Below, piece after piece: positions 24,021 to 36,373 of a stretch of 64,000 nt of DNA (positions are counted from its first letter, which is position 1; each line of letters begins with the position of its first letter). The DNA comes from Cryptomeria japonica (lineage: Eukaryota > Streptophyta > Pinopsida > Cupressales > Cupressaceae). The notes below the pieces were generated by a model, which made no database searches, was not told the DNA's origin, and was given only the letters and a program-made list of their open reading frames with translations. The position numbers and the translations under genes were made by a program. The DNA lies in NCBI RefSeq assembly GCF_030272615.1, contig NC_081414.1, forward strand, positions 308,121,164 through 308,185,163, read 5' to 3'.

Positions 24021-27000
24021 ATGGTTGAAACCCATCTTCAAAAATCTAGGAGAGAAACTAAAGAGGCTCAAGAGTCCGCAAACATGAGTTCTTATGAGTA
24101 TGACAATGATATCTTTTTCAATTCTGATCATACTACATAACCTGACATGGATACCTATAGAAACATTCCAAATGTTGAGAACATGGACACTACAAACAAC
24201 AATGCTACACACAATGACAATATGGACAACTTTTCAGTACATTCAGCAGATGTGGAAGAATCCATTATGAATCCCCATTTCAATCGATTGGTTGAGGAAA
24301 TAATGAGGAGGGATAGACAATACTTCTTACAAATGATGGCACAAAGTGGAGCCAAGATACCTCATGATTTTGACATGTCTCAAATAATGGAAAATCGACC
24401 TTTGCAACAACCTCACTCCAACATGGATCAAAGGATACCTAATAGTGGAGGAAATAGCGGACCACATATGGTACCTGAATCACCATCAACTTTGCTTCAA
24501 AAACCAGAGGTCCCACATACACATGGTCAAACATATGATACTCACCTTCGTAGACCATTATGGAAATCTTATGGAGAGAAATATGCTCAATCACATACCA
24601 ATGCTAAGGATCAACCACCAAAGCAATGGGATATTCAAAGGCATCCTCAAAATTTGGACACAAGGAAACCCCATGTCAAATTTGGGGGCAATACAATAGA
24701 ACATGACATGCCTGTAGAGTATGGTATACATGCGCAAAATAGATATGGTGTTCCTCAACATGAGTCTATACCAAGTGGTCCATATATGCAGCATCATTAT
24801 AGACCTCCTCCATATGAACATGTGTATGATCAATATCATCCATATATGCAACATGCTCCTCCTCCAATGGGTACCTCAAACATAGGATATGGTCCAAGAA
24901 GTCGATCTCCACCTAAGAGCAGTTTGGAACAACAAATCAGGGACTTACAAAAGAAAATGGAGGACATAAATACACCAAAGCCAACATACACAATGAGAGA
25001 CATATGTCCTTATCCATTTGACAAGAGCATTCCAATGCCTCCTTTTCCTACACATTTTGTGATGCCTAAATTTGATAAGTATAGAGGAAAAGGGGATCCT
25101 AAGGCACACATAAGACAGTTTTTCACAGCTTGCATTGAGGTAGCTTTAGAAGAGACATATTTGATGAGATTATTCCCACAAAGCTTAGGTGATCAAGCTA
25201 TGGAATGGTTCTCCCAACTTCCACCTGGAATTAAGTCATGGGGTGACTTAGCAGAGGCATTTATTCAACATTTCTCCTACAACATAGAGACAGACATATC
25301 AGTCATAGCTTTGTGCAACACCAAACAAAAAGATGGAGAGTCTTTTTCATCATTTTTACAAAGATGGAGAAATCTGGCTAGCAGATGCTCTTGTGAAATT
25401 CTACAAAAACAAATGGTAGAGATGTTCACACAAAATGTTAACAAAGACATTGGCTATGACCTAAGGAAAGCTTGTTTGTCCACCTTCAAGGACGTCATTG
25501 AAAAAGGCTTAGCAACAGAAAAGGTCCTAATTGAACAAGGAGTCATTAAGATATTCAAGGAAAACAAAGATGACTTTAAAGGAAAGGACAAGCCAAGATT
25601 TTGGAATAAAAACAAGAACACAGTCAATGATGGTGTTGTTGATGCCAACATAGTGCGACCCAAAGTCATCTTTTCTAGATCAAGTTCTACAAACAATCAG
25701 GTGAATACTCAAACAACTTCCAAATCATGAAGGAAGTACACTCCATTGGGAGAACCACTTGAGTCAGTTTTCAAAAATCTAGTGCCAAACAAGGTAATCA
25801 CTATTCTAGATTTTCCTCCATATGAACCAAAGGTTAAACCAAATTGGTGGAATGATGATGAATATTGTGAATTTCATAAGAGAAAGGGTCATAAGATAGG
25901 AAATTGTCATCGAATGAAGAACATCATACAAGATCTCATTGATAGAGGTGACATTGAGATTGAGGGACATTCATCTAATCAAGAACATGAAATGTTTAAG
26001 GAACCATTCCCAAAACATGACAAGGGAAAAGCTAAAGCCACAGAGGATCAAACCAATTATACCAAAGCATCTTACAACTATGATTCAACCATAAACCACA
26101 TCTCGCTGGACAATTATGTCTCTACCATCATCATCAAGGACAAAGCGTTTGAGGATTCTACTTGGAGACCCAGGATTGTCCTAAAAGGTGTTGGATCTTC
26201 TTCCGAACCTACCTCTGAATGTCATGTTACAACCCATCGGGGTAAAATCACTTTGCAAGGTGCTCCAGCCAAGAACACTGCCTCCTCATCAACCAAACCT
26301 GAGTATGACCTTGTAGAACAACTAGGGAAGATACCCGTGCTCATCTCCATCCTTGAGCTATTACACATATCTCCCACACATAACGCCATTCTTGACAAAA
26401 TCTTGAGAGATACTGTCATTCCTACTGATCTGAACGTGGAGCAGTTTCAAGCCATGGTGGGATACCTTTCTGTTCCACATTCACTTACATTCACAGAAGC
26501 TGATGACGCTTCCGTAAGTCAGCCACATAATGCGCCATTACACATTGAAGCGTTCATACACAAACATCAAATAAAAAGAGTCCTGATAGATGGAGGAGCA
26601 GGTCTAAACATTTGCACATTAAGCACTATCACACAATTGAGATATTCGAATAAAGCTGTGAATTCTACAAACAAAATCACCATTAAAGCATATGATGACG
26701 AAGAGCGTTCATCCAAGGGCATAGTCACCTTACCTCTCAGAGTTGGGCCAGTTACAAAGGATGTGGTTTGTCAAGTTCTGGATTTAAATCTCACTTATAA
26801 CATATTGCTAGGACGTCCTTGGATTCATGAAATGAGGGCAGTCCCATCTACATACCACCAATGCATTAAGTTTCCTAATAATGGCGTGGAAGTAACAGTT
26901 AACGGTGACCCTAATCCATTCATATACTGCAATAACCTGAAATCAAAGACTGAGACCATCATTCCCATTAATCGTGAGGCTGTTCCTTCGTCGGCATACA

Positions 27001-27062
27001 TTGATCTTGAGTCATTAAAACCTTTGACATCAAAACAAGGTGAGCTTAAAGGCAGGTTTTAG
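24021..27062 (+). pseudogene. Gypsy gag and protease part of the polyprotein
   Basis: The ATG at 24021 is in frame with everything to 31547; stops at 24138 and 25728 interrupt it. Gln/His/Pro-rich N terminus, then a Retrotrans_gag capsid block ('FDKYRGKGDPKAHIRQF', 'LFPQSLGDQAMEWFSQLP', 25066-25230). A Tat-type knuckle 'YCEFHKRKGHKIGNCHRMK' lies at 25863-25919. A retroviral-like aspartyl protease has 'VLIDGGAGLNICT' near 26582-26620 (Asp-Gly-Gly instead of the usual Asp-Thr/Ser-Gly) and 'ILLGRPWIHEM' near 26803. Role: particle formation and polyprotein cleavage. Terminal stop TAG at 27060 is itself within the continuous frame (RF-stop-EKG), explainable as CAG to TAG. Confidence 0.92.
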
Positions 27063-27116
27063 GAAAAAGGCATGGGGGAATATACTTTAAATCAGACCAT
27101 GTATTTATGACAAGTC

Positions 27117-30100
27117 ATGAGTTCCCCAAAAGAATATGGAAGACCACATCCTAACAAACAAATCTCCATTATGATGCTCAAATGGGATCCTACTACCTTT
27201 CAAAGATGGGGTGAACTAGAAGAGGAAGATCTATACAAAATGCTTTTTAGAGACAATGAAGAGGAAACACAAGATCACATCAATCTACCATGTGAGAAAT
27301 ATGGCAAAGGCTTCAAAATTCTACAAAAATTTGGGTATGATGGAAAAAGCCCTCTGGGGTTACGAAAGGAAGGCATCATTGAACCTTTACAACCTGAATT
27401 GACATTCAAAAAGGAACACTTGAAAGGACTTGGTTTCTTAACTTCCAAGATCCACACCCAAAGGAGAGAAGAAGCTTTACAAATCAAAGCTGCCAAAATT
27501 CAACAAGAGGATCGCTATTCCACAGATTCTAACGAATGGGAATGGGGTTTAGACAAGTCTTCCAGTGACTACGAGCTCAATGAGATATTCAGAGAGCCAG
27601 ATGAACCCACGGAAGAAGAAGAATTTTATAACAAGTTCAGAGTTGGTCAAGAAACAACCCATGAGGATTCCACACAGTCCTTGTCTCAAGGTTCTAGGTT
27701 GAAATCACATAGGATGAGAACACCTGTCCTGGAATGCGCTACTAGTGATGATAATTTGGATTTGCTCGTGATCGAGACTGATGAGGAGAGTGCCATCGAT
27801 GACCTCGATAATTACCTTGACATACCCGAATATAACTGCATCTTCACTCTTAGCCCTGCTGACTTCGAAGACATTAATGGCCTTCCCCTTGTTCACCACC
27901 AACTCATTGACTGGGATCATGAAGGACCTGCACAGTTGGATACATTCCAAAATGATGAAGCTTTTATTGACTATCTAGGCATACGGGATGATCTTCCTCC
28001 TGGAGACCATAAAGTGGGATACACTATAGAACTCAATAGCGTGGCATATTTTGGTGAGGGTGTCAGACCTTCCAGTCGCAAAAATGTGAAAATAAGAACA
28101 AATCAAGGGTCTTATGGTGAAAACCATATTGTGGCGCTGTCTGACCCCAAAAAAGTAAAAAGAAAGGACGTATCTGAGGGTGAAAACCTCTTTGAGGCGC
28201 CCGAAGATGGAAGGCTCGACATTCTCCCACCATCATATGAGGAAAAATCATCCATGTTGGTAGAGGAGACTATCAAAACAAACATCGGTACAGAAGAGGT
28301 TCCACACAACAAATTCCTAACTCAATCATTGACAGAGTCCGAAAGGTCAAAATTCATAATTTTCTTCAAAGAGCGACAAAAAAACTTCGCCTGGTCATAC
28401 GCAGATATGCCTGGATTAGATCTGGATTTGGTAATGCATCATTTGACAGTCAAACTAGGGGCAAAACTAGTGAAACAGAAATTAAGAAAAATGCATCCAC
28501 AAGTGGCATTACTAGTCAAAGTAGAACTTGAGAAGTTATTGGATGTCGGATTCATACGCCCAATCGATTATCCCGAATAGATCTCCAACTTGGTACCTGT
28601 TAGTAAACTAGATCATAGCATCAGAATTTGCACAGATTTCAGAGACATCAACAAAGCTTGTCCAAAGGATGACTTTCCATTACCAAATATTGACTTGATT
28701 GTTGATCTCACAGCATGTCATGAAATGTTATCATTGATGGATGGATTCTCTGGTTATAATCAAATAAGGATCACACCTGAGGATCAACACAAAACATCAT
28801 TTACTTGTCCGTGGGGAACTTTCTGTTGGAATGTCATGCCTTTTGGGCTAAAGAATGCAGGTGCGACATATCAAAGAGCCATGACTACCATCTTTCATGA
28901 TCTCATGCACGTCACCATGGAAGATTATGTTGATGACCTCTTGGGCAAATCAATAGATAGAAATACACATTTGGACATACTTTCAGTCATCTTTGATTGG
29001 TTGGAAAAATATAAAGTAAGATTAAACCCCAAGAAATGTGTCTTTGGAGTAACCTCCGGGAAGCTCCTAGGATTCATTGTATCCAAAAGGGGAATTGAAG
29101 CCGATCCAGCAAAAGTCAAAGCCATCTTGGAAATGCAACCACCAAGAAATATCAGTCAACTTTGATCCTTACAAGGCAGACTCCAGTCCATTCGAGGATT
29201 CATAGCACAACTGGTAGATAAGTGTAATCCTTTTCAGCACCTGCTACATAAAAACATCAAATTCAACTGGGATGATAACTGTCAATAGGCTTTCCAGATG
29301 CTCAAAGATTATCTTCTAAATCTGCCAGTTTTGATGCCACCAGTTCCAGATCAGCCTCTGTTACTATACATATCAGCTACTCCAACAGTACTGGGGGCAC
29401 TCTTAGCACAACAAATTGCTGAGGGCAAGGAAAAATCACTATACTATATTAGTTGCACATTGGTGGGATACGAGCTAAACTACACACCAATTGAGCATGC
29501 ATGTCTCACCGTGGTCTTTGCTTCGTAGAAATTATGACATTACATGCTCACTGATAAGACTAAGTTAGTTGTAAGGATAGACCCATTGAAATACCTTCTC
29601 AATAAAGCAACACTTACTGGGCGACTGGCCAAATGGGTAATGATCCTGAGTGAATTTGACATCGAGTATGTGGATAGAAAAGCAATAAAAGGACAAGCCA
29701 TCCTAGATTAATTAGCAGATGCTCCCATGATAGAGGATGTTCCTCTAAGTTCAGAATTTCCAGATGAATCCATTTTGACAATGTCACATGCAAAGCCATG
29801 GCAACTGTACTTCGACGGCTCATACACACAGCATGGGGTAGGAACTAGCATCCTCTTTATGACTCCTTAAGGGGATTCTATAACAAAATCATACCGCTTA
29901 TCATTTCCTTGCACTAACAATATAGCGGAATATGAGGCATTAACAATAGGATTACGAATTGTAGTTCAATGGAAGATCCAGGAACTTCGTGTTTTTGGGG
30001 ACTCCCAACTTGTCATCTGTCAAGCAACTGATGATTACCAAAAAAAAGATGAGAAATTAATTCCTTATAAACAAATGGTGGAGGACCTGAAACAACACTT

Positions 30101-31547
30101 TACAAAGATAGACTTTGAGCAGATACCAAGAGAGCAGAATCGCACCGCAGATGCCATGGCTACAATTGCTTCACTGATCGATCTACCCGCGAATGAGACC
30201 CGCTATGAGTTCTTGGTGGATAACCTTTTGGTTCCTTCATATGAGATCATGCCTACTGAGATGCTATGTGTTGTTGGTCCTGAATCCTAGTTATATGGTT
30301 CCATTTTCACATACCTACGTGACAATACTTTACCTCCTGATCTATCAAATAACCAACGTCGCACTTTCATTCGCCAATCCTCTCGATATGTCATTTTAGC
30401 TGATATACTATACCAGCAAGGTCTAGATGGTACTCTTCTTAGATGTTTAGAAAGCAGCGAAGCTCAGATTGCATTACGGGAAGTGCATGAAGGGATATGT
30501 GGTCCACATGCTAGTGGTCCTACCTTGGCCAAGAAACTCATCAGGACTAGATATTACTGGCCCAATATGGAGAAAAACTCATATCAGTTTGTCAAGAAAT
30601 GTAAGCAATGCCAAATTCATGGAGACCTCATACATGCACCAGCACAAGAACTTCAACCACTTGCGTCTCCTTGGCCCTTTTTTCAGTGGGGACTCGATCT
30701 CATAGGCAAGATTCACCCTCCTTCTTCCAATGGTCATAAATTCATTATCACTGCTACAGAGTATTTTACAAAATGGATTGAAGTCGTGCCTCTCACACAA
30801 GTTACTGGAAAACAGATTGCTACATTCATCCTTAACTATATCATTTGCCGATACAGTATTCCTGTTTCCATTATCACTGATAATGGGCGTCCCTTCAAAA
30901 ATCAGGATGTTCATGAACTCTGTGATCGCTTCCATATCTCCCATCATTTCTCCACACCATATTACCCCCAAGGTAATGGCCAAGCTGAGACATCTAACAA
31001 AACAATCCTTAAAATCCTAAAGAAGACAGTCGACGATGCTGGTCGTAATTGGCATATCCAACTTAATCCTACACTTTGGGCCTACCACACAAGTGTCCGC
31101 ACACCTACAGGAGCTACACCCTATTCACTTGTCTATGGCGCTGAAGCTATCTTGCCTATTGAGGTTGAACTACCCTCTTTACGGGTTTCTTTGCAAAACA
31201 TCATTAGTGATGAAGACTATAGGGTCTCTCGCTTACAAGAGAAGGAACTACTGGATGAAAGAAGACAAATTGCTTTTAATCATCTCAAGGCTTACCAACA
31301 ACGAATGAGTCGCAGTTACAATCACAAGGTCAAGCCTCGCACATTTGAGGTAGGTGACTTAGTTCTCAGAGAAAATCCTAAAAATCAACAAGACAGAGAG
31401 AAGAAGGGCAAGTTTGAACCAAACTGGCTTGGTCCTTACATCATTACAGCAGCATATGGATCTGGTACATATCAGCTCTCAACTACAGAAGGTGAACCTT
31501 TGGAGGATCCTATCAATAGCATGCACCTTTGCAGGTTCTACACATAG
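27117..31547 (+). pseudogene. Gypsy pol: G-patch, RT, RNase H, second RNase H, integrase
   Basis: Same frame as gag. A G-patch domain occupies residues 61-91 from 27117 (27297-27389, 'GKGFKILQKFGYDGKSPLG'). An acidic linker follows to about 28300. RT (28350-29165) has 'VRLNPKKCVFG', 'FGLKNAGATYQRAM' and an intact 'YVDD' at 28926-28937. The RT-linked RNase H is at 29290-29640. An additional archaeal-type RNase H (29790-30200) has 'LYFDGSYTQHGVG' and 'YEALTIGLR'. Integrase (30470-31547) has the H-H-C-C zinc finger ('HEGICGPHASG', 'CKQCQIH') and DDE residues ('GLDLIGKI', 'ITDNGRPF', 'GNGQAETSN'), ending 'MHLCRFYT'. Stops at about 27108, 28578, 29163, 29286, 29526, 29709, 29868 and 30288; most are C-to-T or G-to-A type. 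Confidence 0.94.
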
Positions 31548-33239
31548 CTCTTCAGAGTATCCTAATTCAAAAATACAAAAAAAAAAAATCAAAAATTTCA
31601 AAAATACAAAAGAAAATTATAAAACAAAAAAAAATCGTTACTTGGTGAAAACCTGGCAAACAGGCACCTTGTGACACAAAAAACATTGAAAAATCGAAAA
31701 AAGTAAAGAGAAATAATTTTGCCCAACAATGAAAACCACTTCGGTGGCGCCTTGGGAAAGTACCATGGTGAAAACTGGGTCACAACGCCATGTGTAGAGA
31801 CATTGCTCCTCCTTCCTTCTGGATTCATTTTCATCCTTCACTTTGCACACACTCACAACCTATCCATTCATAATAAACTTACCCATTCCCATCATTGCTT
31901 GTTATTGATGTACCCAAGATTGGTTAGCCATTCATAATAAACCTCCCTTTTCATTTCCCTTTCCATCCATAATAAATCAGATCCTATCTATGGCTAAGGC
32001 TAATCCTACATCTAGTAATGGGTGTGGAACTGAGAACATCACATGTTTCGAGGAGTACAGTTTCTTCCAGCTTCCTTCAGTCTATCCGCGCACAATCCAC
32101 AAGAAAGCAGCATCTACATCATAGATCCGCAATAAAGTTCCATCTTCTTCACAATAAAGTATCAGTTTCATAGATTCAATCAGTTTCAGATGAGACACAG
32201 CAGCAACAATGGGCTTCAACATATCAAATCTTTCAACAGACTCAGACAACATTATGGTTCAGTGCTATCTATCCATTTTGTGAAAGTAAACATTGTGACC
32301 ACAATCAAATAAGACTTATACAAGTGACAAGAGACACTAAATTTGAGGACTACAGTGGATGTTGGTGTCGAGTCTTGGTTTTCTTTTGATTTTATCTTTT
32401 GGTGACATGTCTTTTAGCTTTTCCGGGATGTCTCTGACTAAAGATTTTATCTCCAGGATGTCTTTGACTAGAAAGGCGAGGATGGGGTATCGTTATCTAT
32501 TTGTATTTGCTGTCTGTGGATTGTCTCTTAGTAATGCTATGACTTGTCCAAGGATATGAGGACACTGAGAGTCTAGTGTGAACTGGGGCATTCCTTGTTT
32601 GTGACTGTCTTATCTCCATGCAAACAGGTACAATGACTTTTTGGGTCGAACATATGCCTCAATTGTCATAACCTACTTGCCATAATAAAGCTCAATGATG
32701 ATAACACACAAGAAGCTCTTTCACTTTCATATCTTCTGTCTTCCATCCCCCTTTCTTGATTGACTTCCATCATCCTTCTCGAGTCCACGTAGCCTTCTAT
32801 CACATGACTGAGTATAATGACACACCAAAAACATTTGCATTTCATGTAGTTGCACCTGCATTACCACATATTAAGATTTCATACATACATATAGATATCA
32901 CAACTGCATCACATCCTGCACACAACACCCATTAGCACAATTTACATTTGCATTACATACATTCACATTTGCATCATGCATACACATATAAAAGAACAAA
33001 AAATATTGCATTGCATCATGTACATATTTGCATCCATAACATAGAAACATACATCACATAAGAACATCTCATCACATAGGTACACATGCATATAGCTACC
33101 ACAAAAATGAATCATCTCATATATATAATCATAAAGTGTCATGATACAATGATGTCAAAATCATATGGCTACAAAAGCACCCACAGGTGTCTACAATACA
33201 AAAATGGTACAATACCGATACAAAGGGAGCCCTCTACGG
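31548..33239. other. Gypsy 3' non-coding region with GCAT/CATTTGCAT-rich stretch
   Basis: No supported ORF. 31568-31640 is A-rich. 32820-33110 is packed with 'catttgcat', 'gcatcatgcatacacat' and 'acatac' variants. A comparable ATGCAT/GATG-rich stretch in opposite orientation follows the PMD relic of the second Tat-like element at 63530-63900, supporting colinearity of the two elements. Confidence 0.6.
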
Positions 33240-35204
33240 CTATGATGAACTCCACCCCTCAGAGCTGCCTGGCCTCGACAGAATCTGAGCCCCTGAAGGA
33301 CCCGTGCCAGGATCATCCTACCTGTCCCCTCTATCTGGTGGTGGTGGAGGACCCATAACCCCACCACTCGATGCCTGTCTCCTCCGACTCCCTCCCGTAG
33401 CTATCGCTGTACGCGACCGTCTATGGAAGCTCCTCGCCCGCTGATCTGCTGGAACTGCACCATAGTAGAGGTCTCTCCAGTAGGCAATCTCCTCCCCTAC
33501 CCATAGGACATAAGCATATCCTGCCCCCGTATCCTCCGCTACCTATCTCCCAGCCCTCAGTTCTGTCTCAACCTCTGTATAGCACTGGATAGCCTGATCC
33601 CGCTCTCGCTCAGTATCTCTGAGCCTCATCCTGAGCTGATCCCTCTCCCTCTCCAGCTCCTAGATCTCATCTGCCTGGCCCTGGAAGATCTCCCTCAGCT
33701 CTAGAAGCTCATCCTCCATTGGGTCAGCCCCCTCCGCCTCTGCCTGTGGCTCCCCCTGTATGTGTTCCTACCCCTGTGCTTGTACCTATACCTATACTGG
33801 TGCCTGTATTGGTACCTGTCTCTATCGCTGTCCCTGTACCTGTATCTACCTGGGACCCTATGCTCCTGGCACCTATAGCGGCAATCCACTGGGACCCCTC
33901 ACCACCCGAGCCTGCCTCTCCTCTCCACCCTCCCTCCGAGGTGCAACCCGCCTCTCTCCAACTGCTCCCCTCTTCCTCCGTTGGCCTCTGCCCCCATCAC
34001 CTCCACCGTCATCATCATCTCCCCCCCCATCTCCCTCTAATGGCTCTCCTGGATCTATCAATCATGGGAATGGATGCTCTGTCCAGTATGCTGTGTACTC
34101 AGCATCCATCCCAACGTCCTCAATGTTCAGCCATATATCCCAGGGTACTAGTATCATCTCCACTAGCTGCGTCACTGCCTGATCATATGACAGCAAAGGC
34201 CCAATCTGTGCTTGATCCCTGACTGTCCGCGCATACATGCCTGAGCCCCGTGGCATCCTTTGGATCCGGCCAAACTGCCTACAAACCCTGTCCACAAGCT
34301 ATCTCTCTAGCACATAGGGCGTCCACCCAATCAGGTACCTGCTCCGAAAGGTGTAGGGAAGCTCAACTACATCATCCTCCCACTGCTCGTAGCCTAGGTA
34401 TGGTCTCCATATGACCACATCAATATCGTCCATCACTCACCGCCAGTGCTCCAACCTGCCAATCCGTGGCTGTGATGTGATCATATCATATAAATGAACA
34501 AAACTGCGTCCATGACCCCTGCCCCTGAAGTGTATCGGTTGGGTAATCGGCAGATGCTCATAGGCCCATACCTGCAAAAAGGTCACTCCGCAGCCCAATC
34601 CTACTGATCCATGATACACGAACTGATGAAGCTCATAATACAAATGGGCCAATACACACGGTATATCTAGTGTGCTGCATCACCAGTGTCTCCAGTGCTC
34701 CTCCCCAGCCCACAACCAACCCCCGTGTCACCCTATCTGGACATAGGAACCCACTGATAGCTCCTCCTACCACTGCCAGCAATGCTAACCCTATGGCTGT
34801 CATGGTGTCCCATGCCACATGTCCTGCCCTCATCTCCAGTCCGGGGTCCTGGAACACCCATCTCAGGGCCTCCCTATCTCCATCTTGATCATATGGGATC
34901 AGCTCCCCATCGATCGGTATCCACAAAATCCTATATACATCCTCCAGGGTGACTGTCATCTCACCCATCGGTAAATGGAACATGCATGTCTTAGAGTGCC
35001 ATCTCTCAGCTAATGCAGTCAGCAAACCCATGTTTACCCGAAATTCAGGCACATATAACACATGTCTCAATCCCATCTCCTCGATGGTAGCTCTGTCCTC
35101 GAAAGACAACTTAGGTCGCAATCTCTGCATAGATGGGAATCTCTCCTGTGACTCCAACATTGGCAAATACTTCTGCAGTCAAGCAAATCACTCATGTCAG
35201 TCAT

Positions 35205-35532
35205 AGTGGCATTCCCTGTTTATCACAAAATGCTACTTTTTATCTAAATGCATCTGGCTATCTATCCTAGTGACACTCACTGTTCATCACAAAGTGTTGC
35301 TTCTATCCTAGTGACACTCACTGTTCATCACAAAGTGTTGCTTCTATCCTAGTGGTACTCCCTCTTCATCACAAAGTACTACGTGTGTGACACTCACTAT
35401 TCATCACAAAGTGTTACTCACATTTGCACTCCTTGTTCATCACAAAGTGCTGCTCATACTCTTGTACTCCCTGTTCATCACAAAGTACTCTATCTTGGTA
35501 CTCACTATTCATCACAAAGTGCCTTGATCTAT
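35205..35532. repeat. Minisatellite A in the antisense intron
   Basis: Eight copies of a unit centred on 'tgttcatcacaaagtg' (plus strand), spaced about 30-45 bp, starting near 35217. Two neighbouring units around 35260-35350 are nearly identical over 40 bp. It lies wholly within the predicted intron. Confidence 0.85.
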
Positions 35533-35639
35533 CCTAGTCTTCCCTAGAGGACCTGCTTGAGTGTATCCTCTCAGCAGCTTATCCAATCGACAGCGTATGT
35601 TCATTACAGAACTGCCGATTTGACCTAGAAGACAAAACT

Positions 35640-35910
35640 TAACACAAACGTGCTTACCTGACATACATGCGCTTACAGACTGCACAGATGTGCCCGATTG
35701 ACACAGATGTACCTATGCTCTACACAGATGCACCTGGGCAACACAGATGTGCCTTCTTGGCACAAATGCGCCTGCACATCACAGACACAGCCGCAATTGA
35801 CATAGACACGGGTTCAAACATAGATGTGCCTAACACAGATGCAGATGTGCCTCGCGAGCATAGGCGTGCCTGGCACCAACGCAGATGCACCTGGACATTT
35901 TTTGACACTT
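35640..35910. repeat. Minisatellite B in the antisense intron ('GCACATCTGTGT' units)
   Basis: About a dozen copies of a roughly 20-bp unit around 'acacagatgtgcct' (plus) or 'aggcacatctgtgt' (minus). The minus-strand motif matches the GCGCATCTGTGT-type clusters in the sense leader (21895-22135 and 23355-23535), so related repeats flank the coding block in inverted orientation. Confidence 0.8.
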
Positions 35911-36164
35911 TTTGGACCCTATTCTAAGCACATTTATGACCCTATCTAGCATGCATTAATGACAAAATTAAATGCGTCAAAGTGCGAGGAGGTTTGGTGG
36001 TACTTACCAACTCTCCTGCCTCTGCTGGCCTCTGAAATCGACGAACGCGGTCGAATCTGTGAATGAAGGCCATCACTGCTGACTGCTATTACTCTATTTT
36101 CGCTTTGCAATATGCTCTCGTGGATGTGTAGATGAAAATGAGGATGTATTTTCCCCCGTGGTCT

Positions 36165-36172
36165 ATCTTATA
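36165..36172 (-). promoter_or_regulatory. TATA-like box of the antisense PMD unit
   Basis: Minus strand reads ...ggcTATAAGATagacc about 95 bp upstream of the exon 1 ATG. Position and sequence fit a plant TATA box; no transcript evidence is available. Confidence 0.45.
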
Positions 36173-36373
36173 GCCTACCCTAGCCCTTGCCTTCGTTTCT
36201 CGAGTCAGTCTTCTTTGTCTCATGACTCTGTCACTTTATCCGATCAGTCCATTCTAGCCTTTCTTTCTTATCAAGAGATTGTCTGCAATCTTTTCAGACA
36301 TTTTCATCCAATCTCTCAAGGGGGCATATCATTCCCATCCTAGGGCAACTCTGTATCAGTTCATCTTATCTTC

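Larger units (their letters stand above)
33240..36073 (-). pseudogene. Antisense PMD gene inside the gypsy element, two exons
   Basis: Minus strand. Exon 1 is 36073-36008 (ATG, 22 codons), ending at a GTAAGT donor. The intron is 36007-35173, with CTGAC about 25 nt before a TTGCTTGACTGCAG acceptor. Exon 2 is 35172-33240; both junctions are phase 0 and the exon 2 frame is closed by TGA just upstream of the acceptor. Exon 2 encodes a plant mobile domain ('LAERWHSKTCMFHLPMGEM', 'TVTLEDVYRILWIPIDGE', 'LAHLYYELHQFVYHG', 'LIGWTPYVLER', 'LVPWDIWL'). An Asp/Gly-rich linker (34060-33960), a charged coiled coil ('ERERDQLRMRLRDTERERDQ', about 33660-33600) and a 'YWRDLYYGAVP' tail follow. There is one frameshift near 34650 and several CAG-to-TAG-like stops. 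Homologous PMD proteins of the MAIN family are nuclear, but the function in elements is unknown. A cellular gene captured by the element, or a shared ancestral element gene, are both possible. Confidence 0.85.

Noticed and set aside
33719-34222. Plus-strand Pro-rich ORFs over the antisense PMD linker
   Set aside because: They are the complement of the Asp/Gly/Arg-rich linker and coiled-coil coding sequence of the minus-strand gene; no domain and low-complexity composition.
35205-35910. CRISPR-like array
   Set aside because: Repeat units vary in length and sequence, the spacers are themselves repeat-derived, and the context is a plant retrotransposon; these are minisatellites.
33240-36073. 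Ordinary host MAIN-like gene that merely happens to lie here
   Set aside because: It lies fully between the integrase and the PPT of an element with matching LTRs and a perfect target duplication, and a second element shows the same arrangement.
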